Of a stretch of DNA of 64,000 bases, positions 35,672-44,155 are shown piece by piece. Both the position numbers and the translations under genes were made by a program. Numbering within the stretch: position 1 is the first letter of the stretch; each line of letters opens with the position of its first letter. The notes beneath the pieces were generated by a model. That model was not told the origin of the DNA. It searched no databases and worked only from the letters and a program-made list of their open reading frames with translations. This DNA comes from an uncultured Pirellula sp. (GTDB lineage Bacteria > Planctomycetota > Planctomycetia > Pirellulales > Pirellulaceae). The DNA is taken from assembly GCA_903892355.1 (NCBI GenBank), contig CAITIE010000134.1:1-64000 (forward strand), given 5' to 3'.

Positions 35672-36283
35672 TCACTTCGCACCAAACCGATTGAGTATCT
35701 CCGACAATCGAGCCGCGGCTCGGACGTAGCGATTGCTGGCTGCGGTGGGGCTGATCCCTAGAACGGCTGCGGTTTCGCTGTTGCTCAAATGCTCGAAATG
35801 CCTCAACGCCAAGATCTCCCGATCGGTTTCATGCATCGCATCGAGGGAAAGCTTCAATTGCTCCTCTTCCTCAACCCGCATGGCGATTTGGCTCGGGGTC
35901 GGAACGTTGGCCATCAACACACGAGCCAAGGAGAGACTGGTGCTCTGAAAATCATTCGCTTCGGGCATGCGAGACTCCAGGAACACACTCCGCTTCTCTC
36001 TGGAGTGAGCGCGCTGCATGTCCACTAAGGTTTGCAAAACCCGCTGCCGTATCCAAACAAATAATGGGATGTTCGATTGCGACTGAAACTCAGAGAACCT
36101 TCTGGATGCTTCAAAATACGATTCCTGGATCACATCCCCAGGTTCGATCCGCGTTTGAAATGCCGGATCCATCCGGAACGCAATCATGCGTTCCAATTTG
36201 GCCCGGTACTCTTCAAACGCCCGACCGAGCACGCAATCTCGATCGGGGTGTCCAGGTTGCTCGTAAGGCTCGCTTCTCTCCAT
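35672..36283 (-). CDS. ECF-type sigma-70 family sigma factor, planctomycete kinase-linked type
   Basis: A 203-residue sigma factor. Region 2 is EPGDVIQESYFEASRRF and WIRQRVLQTLVDMQRAH; region 4 is ILALRHFEHLSNSETAAVLG followed by ISPTAASNRYVRAAARL. Low conservation of region 2 and linkage to a Ser/Thr kinase are typical of planctomycete ECF groups. The upstream region has GAGGATTACTTCAC twice in tandem, the second copy placing GAGG 12 nt before the ATG. It is first in the sigma-kinase-sulfatase operon. Confidence 0.87.
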   Translation of the reverse strand: MERSEPYEQPGHPDRDCVLGRAFEEYRAKLERMIAFRMDPAFQTRIEPGDVIQESYFEASRRFSEFQSQSNIPLFVWIRQRVLQTLVDMQRAHSREKRSVFLESRMPEANDFQSTSLSLARVLMANVPTPSQIAMRVEEEEQLKLSLDAMHETDREILALRHFEHLSNSETAAVLGISPTAASNRYVRAAARLSEILNRFGAK

Positions 36284-36651
36284 CGTGAAGTAATCCTCGT
36301 GAAGTAATCCTCAACTTCCCACAAAAAGTTGCGTCGTACCGTAAAACTTTCTGCAGGATTCCTTACCTTCGGGGCTGGTTTTCATCGCAGCCACTTCCTA
36401 ATGCAGCAAAATGACTGCGTATCTGTTGCTTGTGTGGGGAAATGCCTGCACCGACAAAAAGCCTGCACTGACAAAAGACAAAAACCAGAAAAAAACAAGG
36501 ATGCGTTAAAATCCCATGTGGATACTCTACCAACCGCAACGGTACCTATTCTAACGAACCTCACCGCACAGGTACTCGGGAACGTTAAAAAACAAGCCGC
36601 TTAAAACCTTTTGAATCGCTTTCTGGAATCCTCCACCCTAACAGGCCCTCA
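36284..36651. other. divergent intergenic region
   Basis: About 370 bases between the sigma factor and the EF-hand gene. I see a 14-bp tandem duplication at the sigma side and a short near-repeat (CCTGCACCGACAAAAAG / CCTGCACTGACAAAAGA) at about 36442-36475. Promoters for both genes should lie here but none is clear, and no gene is supported. Confidence 0.5.
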
Positions 36652-37392
36652 ATGATGAAGCTTCGAATCGGACTACTTTTGACCACTCTGATGACTCCAA
36701 GCCTCTGTTTCGCACAAGACACCGAGAGACAAGACACCGAGAGACAAGACACCGAGAGAAAAGACACCGAGAGAAAAGACACCGAAACGAGAGACCCATC
36801 TCCTAATCAACAACGCCCCGGCCTGCTTCAACGACCTGGTCAACGCCCGGGCCAAGGTCCCCGCGGCGAGCAACCCAATCCGGAAATGATGGCCCGAGGT
36901 ATGGCGATGATGCTCCGCAATCTGCCGATCATGAAGGCGTTGGATCTCGATGACGATGGACAGCTATCCGCGAGCGAAGTTGAAAATGCATCGAAGTCGC
37001 TGATGAAGTTGGACAAGAACGGTGATGGAGTCATCAGCGCCGAGGAGATGCGCCCGGAACCAGGTCCATTCATGGGCCAAATGGAGGGTGCCGGACAGCG
37101 ACCAGGTGGCGCCGATGGCCGCAATGCACCCAATCCTGCCATGATGATGAGGATGTTCGAGAACCGCGACGAAAATAAAGACGGCAAACTTTCAGGCGAG
37201 GAAATCCCTCCTCAAATGAGAGAACGTCTATCGATGATCGACGAGAACGGGGACGGAGCGATCGACAAAGCGGAAATGGAAAAATCGATGCGACGGATTG
37301 AAGGGATGCGTCCCGGAAATCGGCCAGGACGTGAAGGTAGCGGCGGCCAAGGTATCGTGCCTCGACGCCCACCTGTCGATGATAAACCTTAG
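36652..37392 (+). CDS. secreted EF-hand protein with DTERQ/K repeats
   Basis: A 246-residue protein with a signal peptide (LLLTTLMTPSLCFAQ). A five-unit DTERx repeat (residues about 23-47) and a Pro/Gly/Gln-rich segment precede two pairs of EF-hand loops: LDDDGQLSASE, DKNGDGVISAEE, DENKDGKLSGEE and DENGDGAIDKAE, all with the acidic residues expected for Ca2+. It is probably a periplasmic or exported calcium-binding protein. Two ATG codons in a row open the frame. It precedes the DUF1549/DUF1553 gene by 55 nt and could be in its operon. Confidence 0.85.
   Translation: MMKLRIGLLLTTLMTPSLCFAQDTERQDTERQDTERKDTERKDTETRDPSPNQQRPGLLQRPGQRPGQGPRGEQPNPEMMARGMAMMLRNLPIMKALDLDDDGQLSASEVENASKSLMKLDKNGDGVISAEEMRPEPGPFMGQMEGAGQRPGGADGRNAPNPAMMMRMFENRDENKDGKLSGEEIPPQMRERLSMIDENGDGAIDKAEMEKSMRRIEGMRPGNRPGREGSGGQGIVPRRPPVDDKP
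36718..36792 (+). repeat. five 15-bp tandem repeats in the EF-hand gene
   Basis: GACACCGAGAGACAA occurs twice, then GACACCGAGAGAAAA twice, then a diverged GACACCGAAACGAGA. The period is in frame and encodes the charged DTERQ/DTERK array just after the signal peptide. Confidence 0.93.
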
Positions 37393-37446
37393 TCGGATCC
37401 TGGAACTCCGCAGAGGTCTTCCTTTCCCCATGCCTTACGCAACGCA

Positions 37447-40191
37447 ATGGTGCATGCTGCGATGAATCGTCAATTCTCACTCACCCGATTTATTCATGCT
37501 CGACTTATTCATGCTCGGCCAGCGATAGCATCCACTCAAAGCATCATTTCGGCGTTGATGCTCGCTGGGTTGGCTTCCTCGCACTCCTTAGCATTCGCAC
37601 AAGAGGTAGTTTTCGCTCAAGAGAACGGAAACACGGTGGAGCCGAACAAGCCCACGCCGGAGCAGTTGCAATTCTTTGAGGCCAAGATTCGTCCGGTCCT
37701 CGTCGACCATTGCTACCGCTGCCATTCGGCAGATGGCCAAGGCATCCGAGGAGGGCTGGGAGTTGATAACCGCGACGCGCTCTTGGCGGGTGGCGAATCA
37801 GGGCCAGCTATCGTTCCAGGCAATCTCGAGGAAAGCCTTCTGTGGAATGCAATCAATTATCGAGATTACCGAATGCCTCCGAAAGGAAAGCTTCCGGACT
37901 CGGTGATCGCCGATTTCAAAACTTGGATTGAAATGGGGGCTCCAGATCCGCGATCCAATGATGGAGTGGTGATTCATTCCAAAGTAACCGCAACGGACAT
38001 CGAAGAAGGGAAAAAATTCTGGGCGTTCACCCAACCCAGTATCGTTCCGCCGACCACGAACCCATACGATTCTTGGGCGAAAACAGAAATCGATCGCTAC
38101 GTCGCAGCAGTTTGGGCAAAGCGCGAGATCGATCCTGCGGACGATTGCGAACCGGAAACCCTAGCCCGACGATTGACGTTCGATTTGGTCGGGTTGCCAC
38201 CGACACGCGAAGACCGCGACAACTTTCTGGCTCGATGGAAATCGGACAGCGATGCTGCGGTTTCGGAATTGGTGGATAAGCTCCTCAATTCGCCTCAGTT
38301 CGGCGAACGCTGGGGACGGCACTGGCTCGATGTGGCGAGGTACGCCGAAACCAGTGGCAAGGAGACCGACATTACATTCCCGAACGCATGGCGTTACCGC
38401 GATTATGTGATTCGGTCCTTCAACGATGATAAACCGTACGATCGGTTCATCACGGAACAAATCGCCGGCGACTTACTCCCTGCAAAAAACGATCAGCAGT
38501 GGACTGAAAACTTGATCGCAACGGGATTCCTGGCCATCGGCCCAAAATCCCTCTCCGAGCAAAACCCGCGTCAGTTCCAAGCGGACTTGATCGATGAACA
38601 GATCGATACAACATCCCGCGTCGTGCTAGGACTTTCGGTCGGATGCGCTCGCTGCCACGATCACAAATTCGATCCTATCCCGCAATCGGATTACTATGCC
38701 CTCGCGGGTATCTTTGACAGCACGGAAACCCTCTACGGTGGAACCCGAAGTATCCGGAATCGCCATCCCTCGGATTGGATTCGGTTGCCCGTTCAAGACA
38801 CCCAGTCGATCGATCGCCCGATCTCTCCGGACGAATTGGCTTCCATGAAGAAAGAACTTCAAGAGAAACAGGCGGAATTGGCCGAGGCACGCCGCGCTCA
38901 ACGGTCGGGAACGCCTACTCCCGATAACAGCAATCGGAATACCAGCAATGGGACACGACCCGTAAACCCGCAAATCCAAGTTGGCGTGCTCGATCAGATG
39001 GTTGCGCAATTGAACGCACGCATCAATAGCGTCGATGAAAAGGGCAAACCGATATCGTTCTGCATGGGGGTTCAAGACGACGATCAACCACGAAATGCCA
39101 GAGTGCTCATCCGCGGCGAAATCGACCAACCCGCCCAAGAAGTACCTCGAGGATTTGTCCAAGTCCTCGGCGGAAAAACACCGAAACTATCAGCGCGATC
39201 ATCGGGCCGGAAGGAACTCGCGCAATGGATGGTTTCCAACGAGAATCCGTTGGCGGCTCGTGTCATGGTCAATCGCATCTGGAAGCACTTGATCGGTAAA
39301 CCCTTGGTTCGCGACCCAGACAACTTCGGAGCTTCTGGCACTCCACCAACCCATCCCGAGCTTTTGGACTTCATGGCCATCGAGTTCATGAACAACAGTT
39401 GGTCTGTCAAGCAGATGATTCGCAGCATTGCGACCTCTCGAGTCTATCGACTCTCTTCATCGTATGATCCGACACGTTTTGAATTGGACCCAGAGAACCA
39501 TTGGGTTGCCCGTGCAAACTCGAAGCGATTGGATGCCGAGGCGATTCGAGACGCGATGCTCGCGGTAAGTGGGCAACTCGATCTGAAACCTCCTAAAGCA
39601 TCACTGATCGCAACCTTTGGTTCTACCGTCATGGGCCCCAATGGACCTCAGAACATCCCTCTGCTATTGGCCAATGCGACCAACCCGAACGATCCGAACG
39701 CCTCAACCCGAGCGAATGCGATGCGCAACATGATGGGCCAAGGCAGCTTTAGGAACCCCAACGCCAATGTCTTTGAAACACCCAATTACAAGAGGTCGGT
39801 TTATCTACCGGTCGCAAGAAATGCTCTTCCTAGAGCCCTTGATGCATTCGACTTCGCCGAACCAAGCTTACTGGTAGGGGAACGGGAAGTATCCAATACC
39901 GCCGAACAAGCCCTCTACATGCTCAACAACCCCTTCGTCGTGGAACTCAGCGATGCGCTGGCCCGAAAAGCCATGACGCAATCCAAAGAGCCGAGGCAAC
40001 AAATCGTCCATGCATTCCAACTCGTCTATGGCCGCCCACCCACCAGCAACGAAATGAACGCCGCGAACCGTTTCTACCGTCAATCGAACGAGACACGCAC
40101 CTCGGGCAAGAAAGACGAGGCGGCTTTCCGTTGGCTCAGTCAATTCTGCCAAGCGTTATTCGGCACTGCGGAGTTCCGCATCGTCAATTGA
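37447..40191 (+). CDS. DUF1549/DUF1553 (PSD1, planctomycete cytochrome-type) protein
   Basis: A 914-residue secreted protein. After a signal peptide (ending SLAFAQE) comes a c-type cytochrome-like domain with HCYRCH as heme-binding CxxCH (near residue 90) and MPPKGKLP supplying a possible axial Met. DUF1549 follows (FGERWGRHWLDVARYAETSG), and DUF1553 lies in the C-terminal third (NPLAARVMVNRIWKHLIG, YKRSVYLPVARN). A coiled, variable segment around 455-520 separates them. The family is expanded in planctomycetes and is probably periplasmic; its reaction is unknown. The downstream DUF1501 gene is the usual partner. A second ATG at 37462 could be the start. Confidence 0.92.
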   Translation: MVHAAMNRQFSLTRFIHARLIHARPAIASTQSIISALMLAGLASSHSLAFAQEVVFAQENGNTVEPNKPTPEQLQFFEAKIRPVLVDHCYRCHSADGQGIRGGLGVDNRDALLAGGESGPAIVPGNLEESLLWNAINYRDYRMPPKGKLPDSVIADFKTWIEMGAPDPRSNDGVVIHSKVTATDIEEGKKFWAFTQPSIVPPTTNPYDSWAKTEIDRYVAAVWAKREIDPADDCEPETLARRLTFDLVGLPPTREDRDNFLARWKSDSDAAVSELVDKLLNSPQFGERWGRHWLDVARYAETSGKETDITFPNAWRYRDYVIRSFNDDKPYDRFITEQIAGDLLPAKNDQQWTENLIATGFLAIGPKSLSEQNPRQFQADLIDEQIDTTSRVVLGLSVGCARCHDHKFDPIPQSDYYALAGIFDSTETLYGGTRSIRNRHPSDWIRLPVQDTQSIDRPISPDELASMKKELQEKQAELAEARRAQRSGTPTPDNSNRNTSNGTRPVNPQIQVGVLDQMVAQLNARINSVDEKGKPISFCMGVQDDDQPRNARVLIRGEIDQPAQEVPRGFVQVLGGKTPKLSARSSGRKELAQWMVSNENPLAARVMVNRIWKHLIGKPLVRDPDNFGASGTPPTHPELLDFMAIEFMNNSWSVKQMIRSIATSRVYRLSSSYDPTRFELDPENHWVARANSKRLDAEAIRDAMLAVSGQLDLKPPKASLIATFGSTVMGPNGPQNIPLLLANATNPNDPNASTRANAMRNMMGQGSFRNPNANVFETPNYKRSVYLPVARNALPRALDAFDFAEPSLLVGEREVSNTAEQALYMLNNPFVVELSDALARKAMTQSKEPRQQIVHAFQLVYGRPPTSNEMNAANRFYRQSNETRTSGKKDEAAFRWLSQFCQALFGTAEFRIVN

Positions 40192-40258
40192 TCCTGAACA
40201 CTCAGCCCTTTTTGGTCTATTCACAGCGAATCCTAATCAAACGTTAGGATAGTCCATC

Positions 40259-41689
40259 ATGATGCCAGCAATCACCCGCAGACAGATCCTTCAATGCGCC
40301 TCGGCAGGATTCGGATATTTGGCATTCGCCGGCATGAGCACCCTCGCTTCGCGGCGAAGTAAGGCCGATGATTCGTTGGCTACAGGTCCAAACAACTCGA
40401 ACACGAGCAGCAATCCGCTCGCCCCGAAACAACCTCATTTCAACGCCTCGGCGAAAAGGGTTTTGTTCCTGTGCATGCAAGGAGGACCGTCGCACATCGA
40501 CACGTTTGATTACAAGCCGCAACTGGCGAACGATGAGGGGAAAAAAGGGCGGAATAACGCGGCGAAACTAATGCCGTCTCCATGGAAGTTTTCGCAACGC
40601 GGCAAGAGCGGCTTGTGGATCTCGGAGCTTTTTCCAGAACTGGGTAAGCACTCCGATGAGATGTGCTTGATTCGCTCCATGCATTGCGACCAACCCATCC
40701 ACCCACGTGCGATGACCCAAATGCACACTGGAAATGCACAGTTCGTTCGCCCGTCGCTTGGAGCATGGACACTCTACGGACTGGGAACCGAAAACGAAAG
40801 CTTGCCAGGTTTCATCGCGCTCAATCCCCAAGTCGCCTCCTCCCAAAATTACGGCAGCGCTTTTCTACCCGCGATTTACCAAGGAACCAAAGTGGGCCGC
40901 CCGCAAGCACGACGCGGCGGGATGGCGCGAGGGGATTCACCCACCAATGCGATTCCCGACCTCGCAAATTCTCGCCAATCCCGCCAATCGCAACGCGCCC
41001 AAATCGACTTCATTCAAAGCTTGAACCAACAGAAACTGGCCAGGGATGTTGTCGACCCCAATGTCGAAGGAATCATCGAGTCGTACGAACTTGCTTTTCG
41101 CATGCAGGATTCTCTGCCCCAGCTCATGGATCTTTCCGGGGAATCCGAAAAGACCTTGGCTCTCTACGGTGTTGGAAAAAATCCGACCGATGGTTTCGGA
41201 AAACAATGCTTGATGGCCAGACGGTGCCTCGAGGCTGGGGTGCGGTTCGTCGAATTAAGCCATGGCAACTGGGATCATCACCAACGGCTTCGCACCTCAC
41301 TGCCTGAGAACTGCGAGGAAATCGACCAGCCCATCGCAGGTTTGCTCACCGACCTGAAACAACGCGGAATGCTCGACGATACGCTAGTGATATGGGGTGG
41401 TGAGTTCGGGCGCACCCCCGACGCACAAAACGGGGATGGACGAGACCACAACCACAAAGGCTATACGACATGGATGGCCGGAGGAGGCGTCCGAGGGGGA
41501 TTCTCCTACGGAGCCACCGATGAGCATGGTCGTGAAGCTGTCGAAAACAAGTGCCATATTCATGATTGGCATGCAACGATCCTGAACCTTTTAGGTCTGG
41601 ACCACGAACAGTTAACCTATCAGTATGCCGGTCGAAATTTCCGATTGACCGATGTCTATGGTTCTGTGATGGAAGCGATCAAAAGCTAA
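40259..41689 (+). CDS. DUF1501 family protein with Tat-type signal
   Basis: A 476-residue protein. The N-terminus TRRQILQCASAGFGYLAFAG has a twin-arginine and a hydrophobic stretch typical of Tat export. The body is a DUF1501 domain, related to the alkaline phosphatase/sulfatase fold: KRVLFLCMQGGPSHIDTFDYK near the start and DDTLVIWGGEFGRTPDAQ, GRDHNHKGYTTWMAGGG near the end carry likely metal ligands. It starts 67 nt after the DUF1549/DUF1553 gene, the standard planctomycete pairing, and probably works with it outside the cytoplasm. The reaction is unknown. Confidence 0.92.
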   Translation: MMPAITRRQILQCASAGFGYLAFAGMSTLASRRSKADDSLATGPNNSNTSSNPLAPKQPHFNASAKRVLFLCMQGGPSHIDTFDYKPQLANDEGKKGRNNAAKLMPSPWKFSQRGKSGLWISELFPELGKHSDEMCLIRSMHCDQPIHPRAMTQMHTGNAQFVRPSLGAWTLYGLGTENESLPGFIALNPQVASSQNYGSAFLPAIYQGTKVGRPQARRGGMARGDSPTNAIPDLANSRQSRQSQRAQIDFIQSLNQQKLARDVVDPNVEGIIESYELAFRMQDSLPQLMDLSGESEKTLALYGVGKNPTDGFGKQCLMARRCLEAGVRFVELSHGNWDHHQRLRTSLPENCEEIDQPIAGLLTDLKQRGMLDDTLVIWGGEFGRTPDAQNGDGRDHNHKGYTTWMAGGGVRGGFSYGATDEHGREAVENKCHIHDWHATILNLLGLDHEQLTYQYAGRNFRLTDVYGSVMEAIKS

Positions 41690-41906
41690 TGCACGCAGGC
41701 TGTTCGCGCTCATAATTCACCCTTTATTCATAAAACCATAACACTCCAGCGTCTTCCTAGCGAGCATTGTTTGGATCTCGTGAAGATAGGATGAATTTAG
41801 CTTTCTAGCCGTATACCGCCGAGCCAACCTGGATATTCTTCCCAAGTCGTGTCCGCGATCGATTGAGAATCGCGAAGACAATTATTCGAATACAGCGGAG
41901 TTTTTT

Positions 41907-43070
41907 ATGTTGCGACGGTTGGGTAGGAAGCGGCCTATTCGGGCTGCGTTTACGTTGGTGGAACTTTTGGTAGTTATCGCCATCATCGGTATCTTGGTCG
42001 GTTTGCTGCTTCCTGCAGTCCAAGCCGCACGCGAAGCAGCTCGCAGGATGAGCTGCTCCAATAACATTCGGCAAATAGGTCTTGGCGTACTAAATCACGA
42101 GTCAGCTTACAAAAAACTTCCTAGCAGCGGTCAATGTGGATCGACCGGCAGCACTACCACTGCCTACATGATCCATTCGACGGCAACACAGATTCTGCCG
42201 TACATCGAACTAGTTAACTTGTACAACATGTTCGATCATAACACTGTTCCTTCGCTGCATTATGGTGCTACCGCATCGGGGTCCAATTGGTTGACTCCGA
42301 GTGGATGCTTGGTGCATCGTAATGCGAAGGGCAAGAGCTATGACGACCCGACCCATCCATCTGGCCAGATCGCAGCACAAACCTCGGTCCCAACTTTCCT
42401 TTGCCCATCGACCCCGCTCGATCAAGGCACTCGAGATCCAGTAGACCGACTCGGTGGAATCGACTACATGTTCGTGGATTTGAGCGACGTTGATCACCGA
42501 CCTGGTTCCCCGACATTCGGTGCTCGCACTCCCTCCGGCGATCCACAAATTGCTGAAATGCGAGTGTCAGGCATGCTCGATTGTGAAAGCAGCAAAATGG
42601 CCGCCTCGACCGATGGAACTGCGTACACGATGATGTGCATTGAAGATGCTGGTCGAGCCCATCCAAATGTTGCAAAGTTCGGTGCACTTTCGGCACGTAA
42701 AACTCCTGTGAGCAGCCCTGCATTCAGCGTTGGATGGATGGGTGGAACATCGCTTGGTCGACACATGTACGCGTGGGCTGACGCAGATGCAGTGACCAAC
42801 GGTTACTCGGGTCCGAGCAACGCGGTTTCGCCAGGAACACGCACTGCGAAAATCAACAACTACAGCCAAGTCCTCGGCGGGCCTCCAGAGTGCCTCTGGT
42901 CGGTCAATAACTGTGGACCTAACGATGAACCTTACGCATGGCACGGATCTGGATCCAATGCGGTGTTCGGAGACAACTCGGTACGGTTCCTGTCCGCGAA
43001 CACGGATGGTATCATCCTCAAGTGGATGATCGGCCGTAATGATGCCCAAACCTATGCTGTTGAAGAGTAG
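41907..43070 (+). CDS. DUF1559 pseudopilin-like protein
   Basis: A 387-residue protein with a type IV prepilin-like N-terminus: [19 protein letters not shown] with the +5 Glu, preceded by a short basic leader ending in Ala rather than Gly. The rest is DUF1559, with [20 protein letters not shown] after the helix and a conserved C-terminal [14 protein letters not shown]. The family is greatly expanded in planctomycetes. The ATG has GGAG at 6 nt. The small lipoprotein gene follows after 12 nt and is probably co-translated. Confidence 0.93.
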   Translation: MLRRLGRKRPIRAAFTLVELLVVIAIIGILVGLLLPAVQAAREAARRMSCSNNIRQIGLGVLNHESAYKKLPSSGQCGSTGSTTTAYMIHSTATQILPYIELVNLYNMFDHNTVPSLHYGATASGSNWLTPSGCLVHRNAKGKSYDDPTHPSGQIAAQTSVPTFLCPSTPLDQGTRDPVDRLGGIDYMFVDLSDVDHRPGSPTFGARTPSGDPQIAEMRVSGMLDCESSKMAASTDGTAYTMMCIEDAGRAHPNVAKFGALSARKTPVSSPAFSVGWMGGTSLGRHMYAWADADAVTNGYSGPSNAVSPGTRTAKINNYSQVLGGPPECLWSVNNCGPNDEPYAWHGSGSNAVFGDNSVRFLSANTDGIILKWMIGRNDAQTYAVEE

Positions 43071-43082
43071 GAACTCAGCTGA

Positions 43083-43433
43083 ATGAACAGACTTTGTTTG
43101 CTTTTGATTTGTGTTTTGTTCGCAGGATGCGGTTACAAGGCTCCGTTGCTGGATCAACCCGTCGCGGTGTCCGGAAAACTAACCATTGCCGGTAGCCCAT
43201 TAGGAGGAGTCACCTTGATGCTCCAACCTTTGCAGGCCGGCCACCCAGGAGTTCTCCCTGTCGGTGACGACGGTAACTTCACGGGAAACTTGGTCCCTGG
43301 CAAGTACGCTTACTACGTGACCAAGGGGGAATCAGCACCTCTTCCAGCAAACATCGATGCGAAGCTCCTTGAGGCGGACATGGGACGAACGGTCACCGTT
43401 CAACCAGGCCAGCCGCTGGATATTTCGCTCTAA
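43083..43433 (+). CDS. small lipoprotein following DUF1559
   Basis: A 116-residue lipoprotein with signal LCLLLICVLFAGC (lipobox FAGC). The mature part (VSGKLTIAGSPLGGVTLMLQP, DDGNFTGNLVPGKYAYYV) is a small beta-sandwich of the carboxypeptidase-regulatory-like type. AGGA lies 10 nt before the ATG. Such a lipoprotein often follows DUF1559 genes; its role is unknown. A terminator follows. Confidence 0.82.
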   Translation: MNRLCLLLICVLFAGCGYKAPLLDQPVAVSGKLTIAGSPLGGVTLMLQPLQAGHPGVLPVGDDGNFTGNLVPGKYAYYVTKGESAPLPANIDAKLLEADMGRTVTVQPGQPLDISL

Positions 43434-43464
43434 GTAACCTTAGCAAAAACTAAAATTCACAAAG

Positions 43465-43497
43465 CGGGAAGCGGTTGAAAGACCACTTCCCGTTTTT
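43465..43497 (+). terminator. rho-independent terminator of the DUF1559 operon
   Basis: CGGGAAGCGGT pairs with ACCACTTCCCG (one mismatch) around a 6-nt loop, followed by five T residues. Confidence 0.88.
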
Positions 43498-43726
43498 CGT
43501 TGGCTGAAGGATCTTTTTGAGCCCTCAAGCCCGCCTACGATCCTCCCATGAAACCTTAATCCTCACATTCGGCAAAACCGTTCGATCGCGCATCATGCGA
43601 ACAGAACGGGAGAACTCTCCCCATCAACGAGTTGGTTGGGGCGAAATCCGAAAGCTAGTTTTCATCTGTCCCCCTCGTTTTCTCGGAGTATGTCTATCGG
43701 ATCCACTTGTAACGATTGTTCGCACC

Positions 43727-44068
43727 ATGATGTCTCACCGATTGCTTCGCAGTTTGTTATTATCCACCGCTTCTCTCGTGTCAGCCGTGCTGCTGGCCCT
43801 ATGCTCTCTCACTCTCTGGGAGAAACAATGCGAAATCCGCGACCAAAGGAATCTGGACCGACTCAATGGATTGGTTGCTCAGTACCGAACTCAGACGGGC
43901 CGCTGCCCTGATATCAACATGATCGAACTCTTTCGGAGCGGAATGTCGGACCAACGGCTTCATAAGACCCCCTACGGCGGTTACTACCAAATCGATGTTT
44001 CTCAGATGGTGGTCTACAACCCGCAAAAACCGCGACCGCGCGACGGAATCGCGATCGGGCGCCGGTAG
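43727..44068 (+). CDS. small membrane-anchored protein, uncharacterised
   Basis: About 113 residues from the ATG at 43727; the frame is open from 43517 but the extra part has no ribosome site and no conserved look. One N-terminal helix (LLSTASLVSAVLLALCSLTL) precedes a soluble part (LVAQYRTQTGRCPD, TPYGGYYQID) that resembles the small C-terminal domains of pseudopilin-like proteins. It lies 87 nt before polA. Confidence 0.6.
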   Translation: MMSHRLLRSLLLSTASLVSAVLLALCSLTLWEKQCEIRDQRNLDRLNGLVAQYRTQTGRCPDINMIELFRSGMSDQRLHKTPYGGYYQIDVSQMVVYNPQKPRPRDGIAIGRR

Positions 44069-44155
44069 CTTGGAGGGTCGCTCGGGATCGGTTACCCTGA
44101 CGGCTTGGAAAACTAGTTCCCAGCCTCCCTCCTCCCGAGATCCGCCCTCCCCCGC

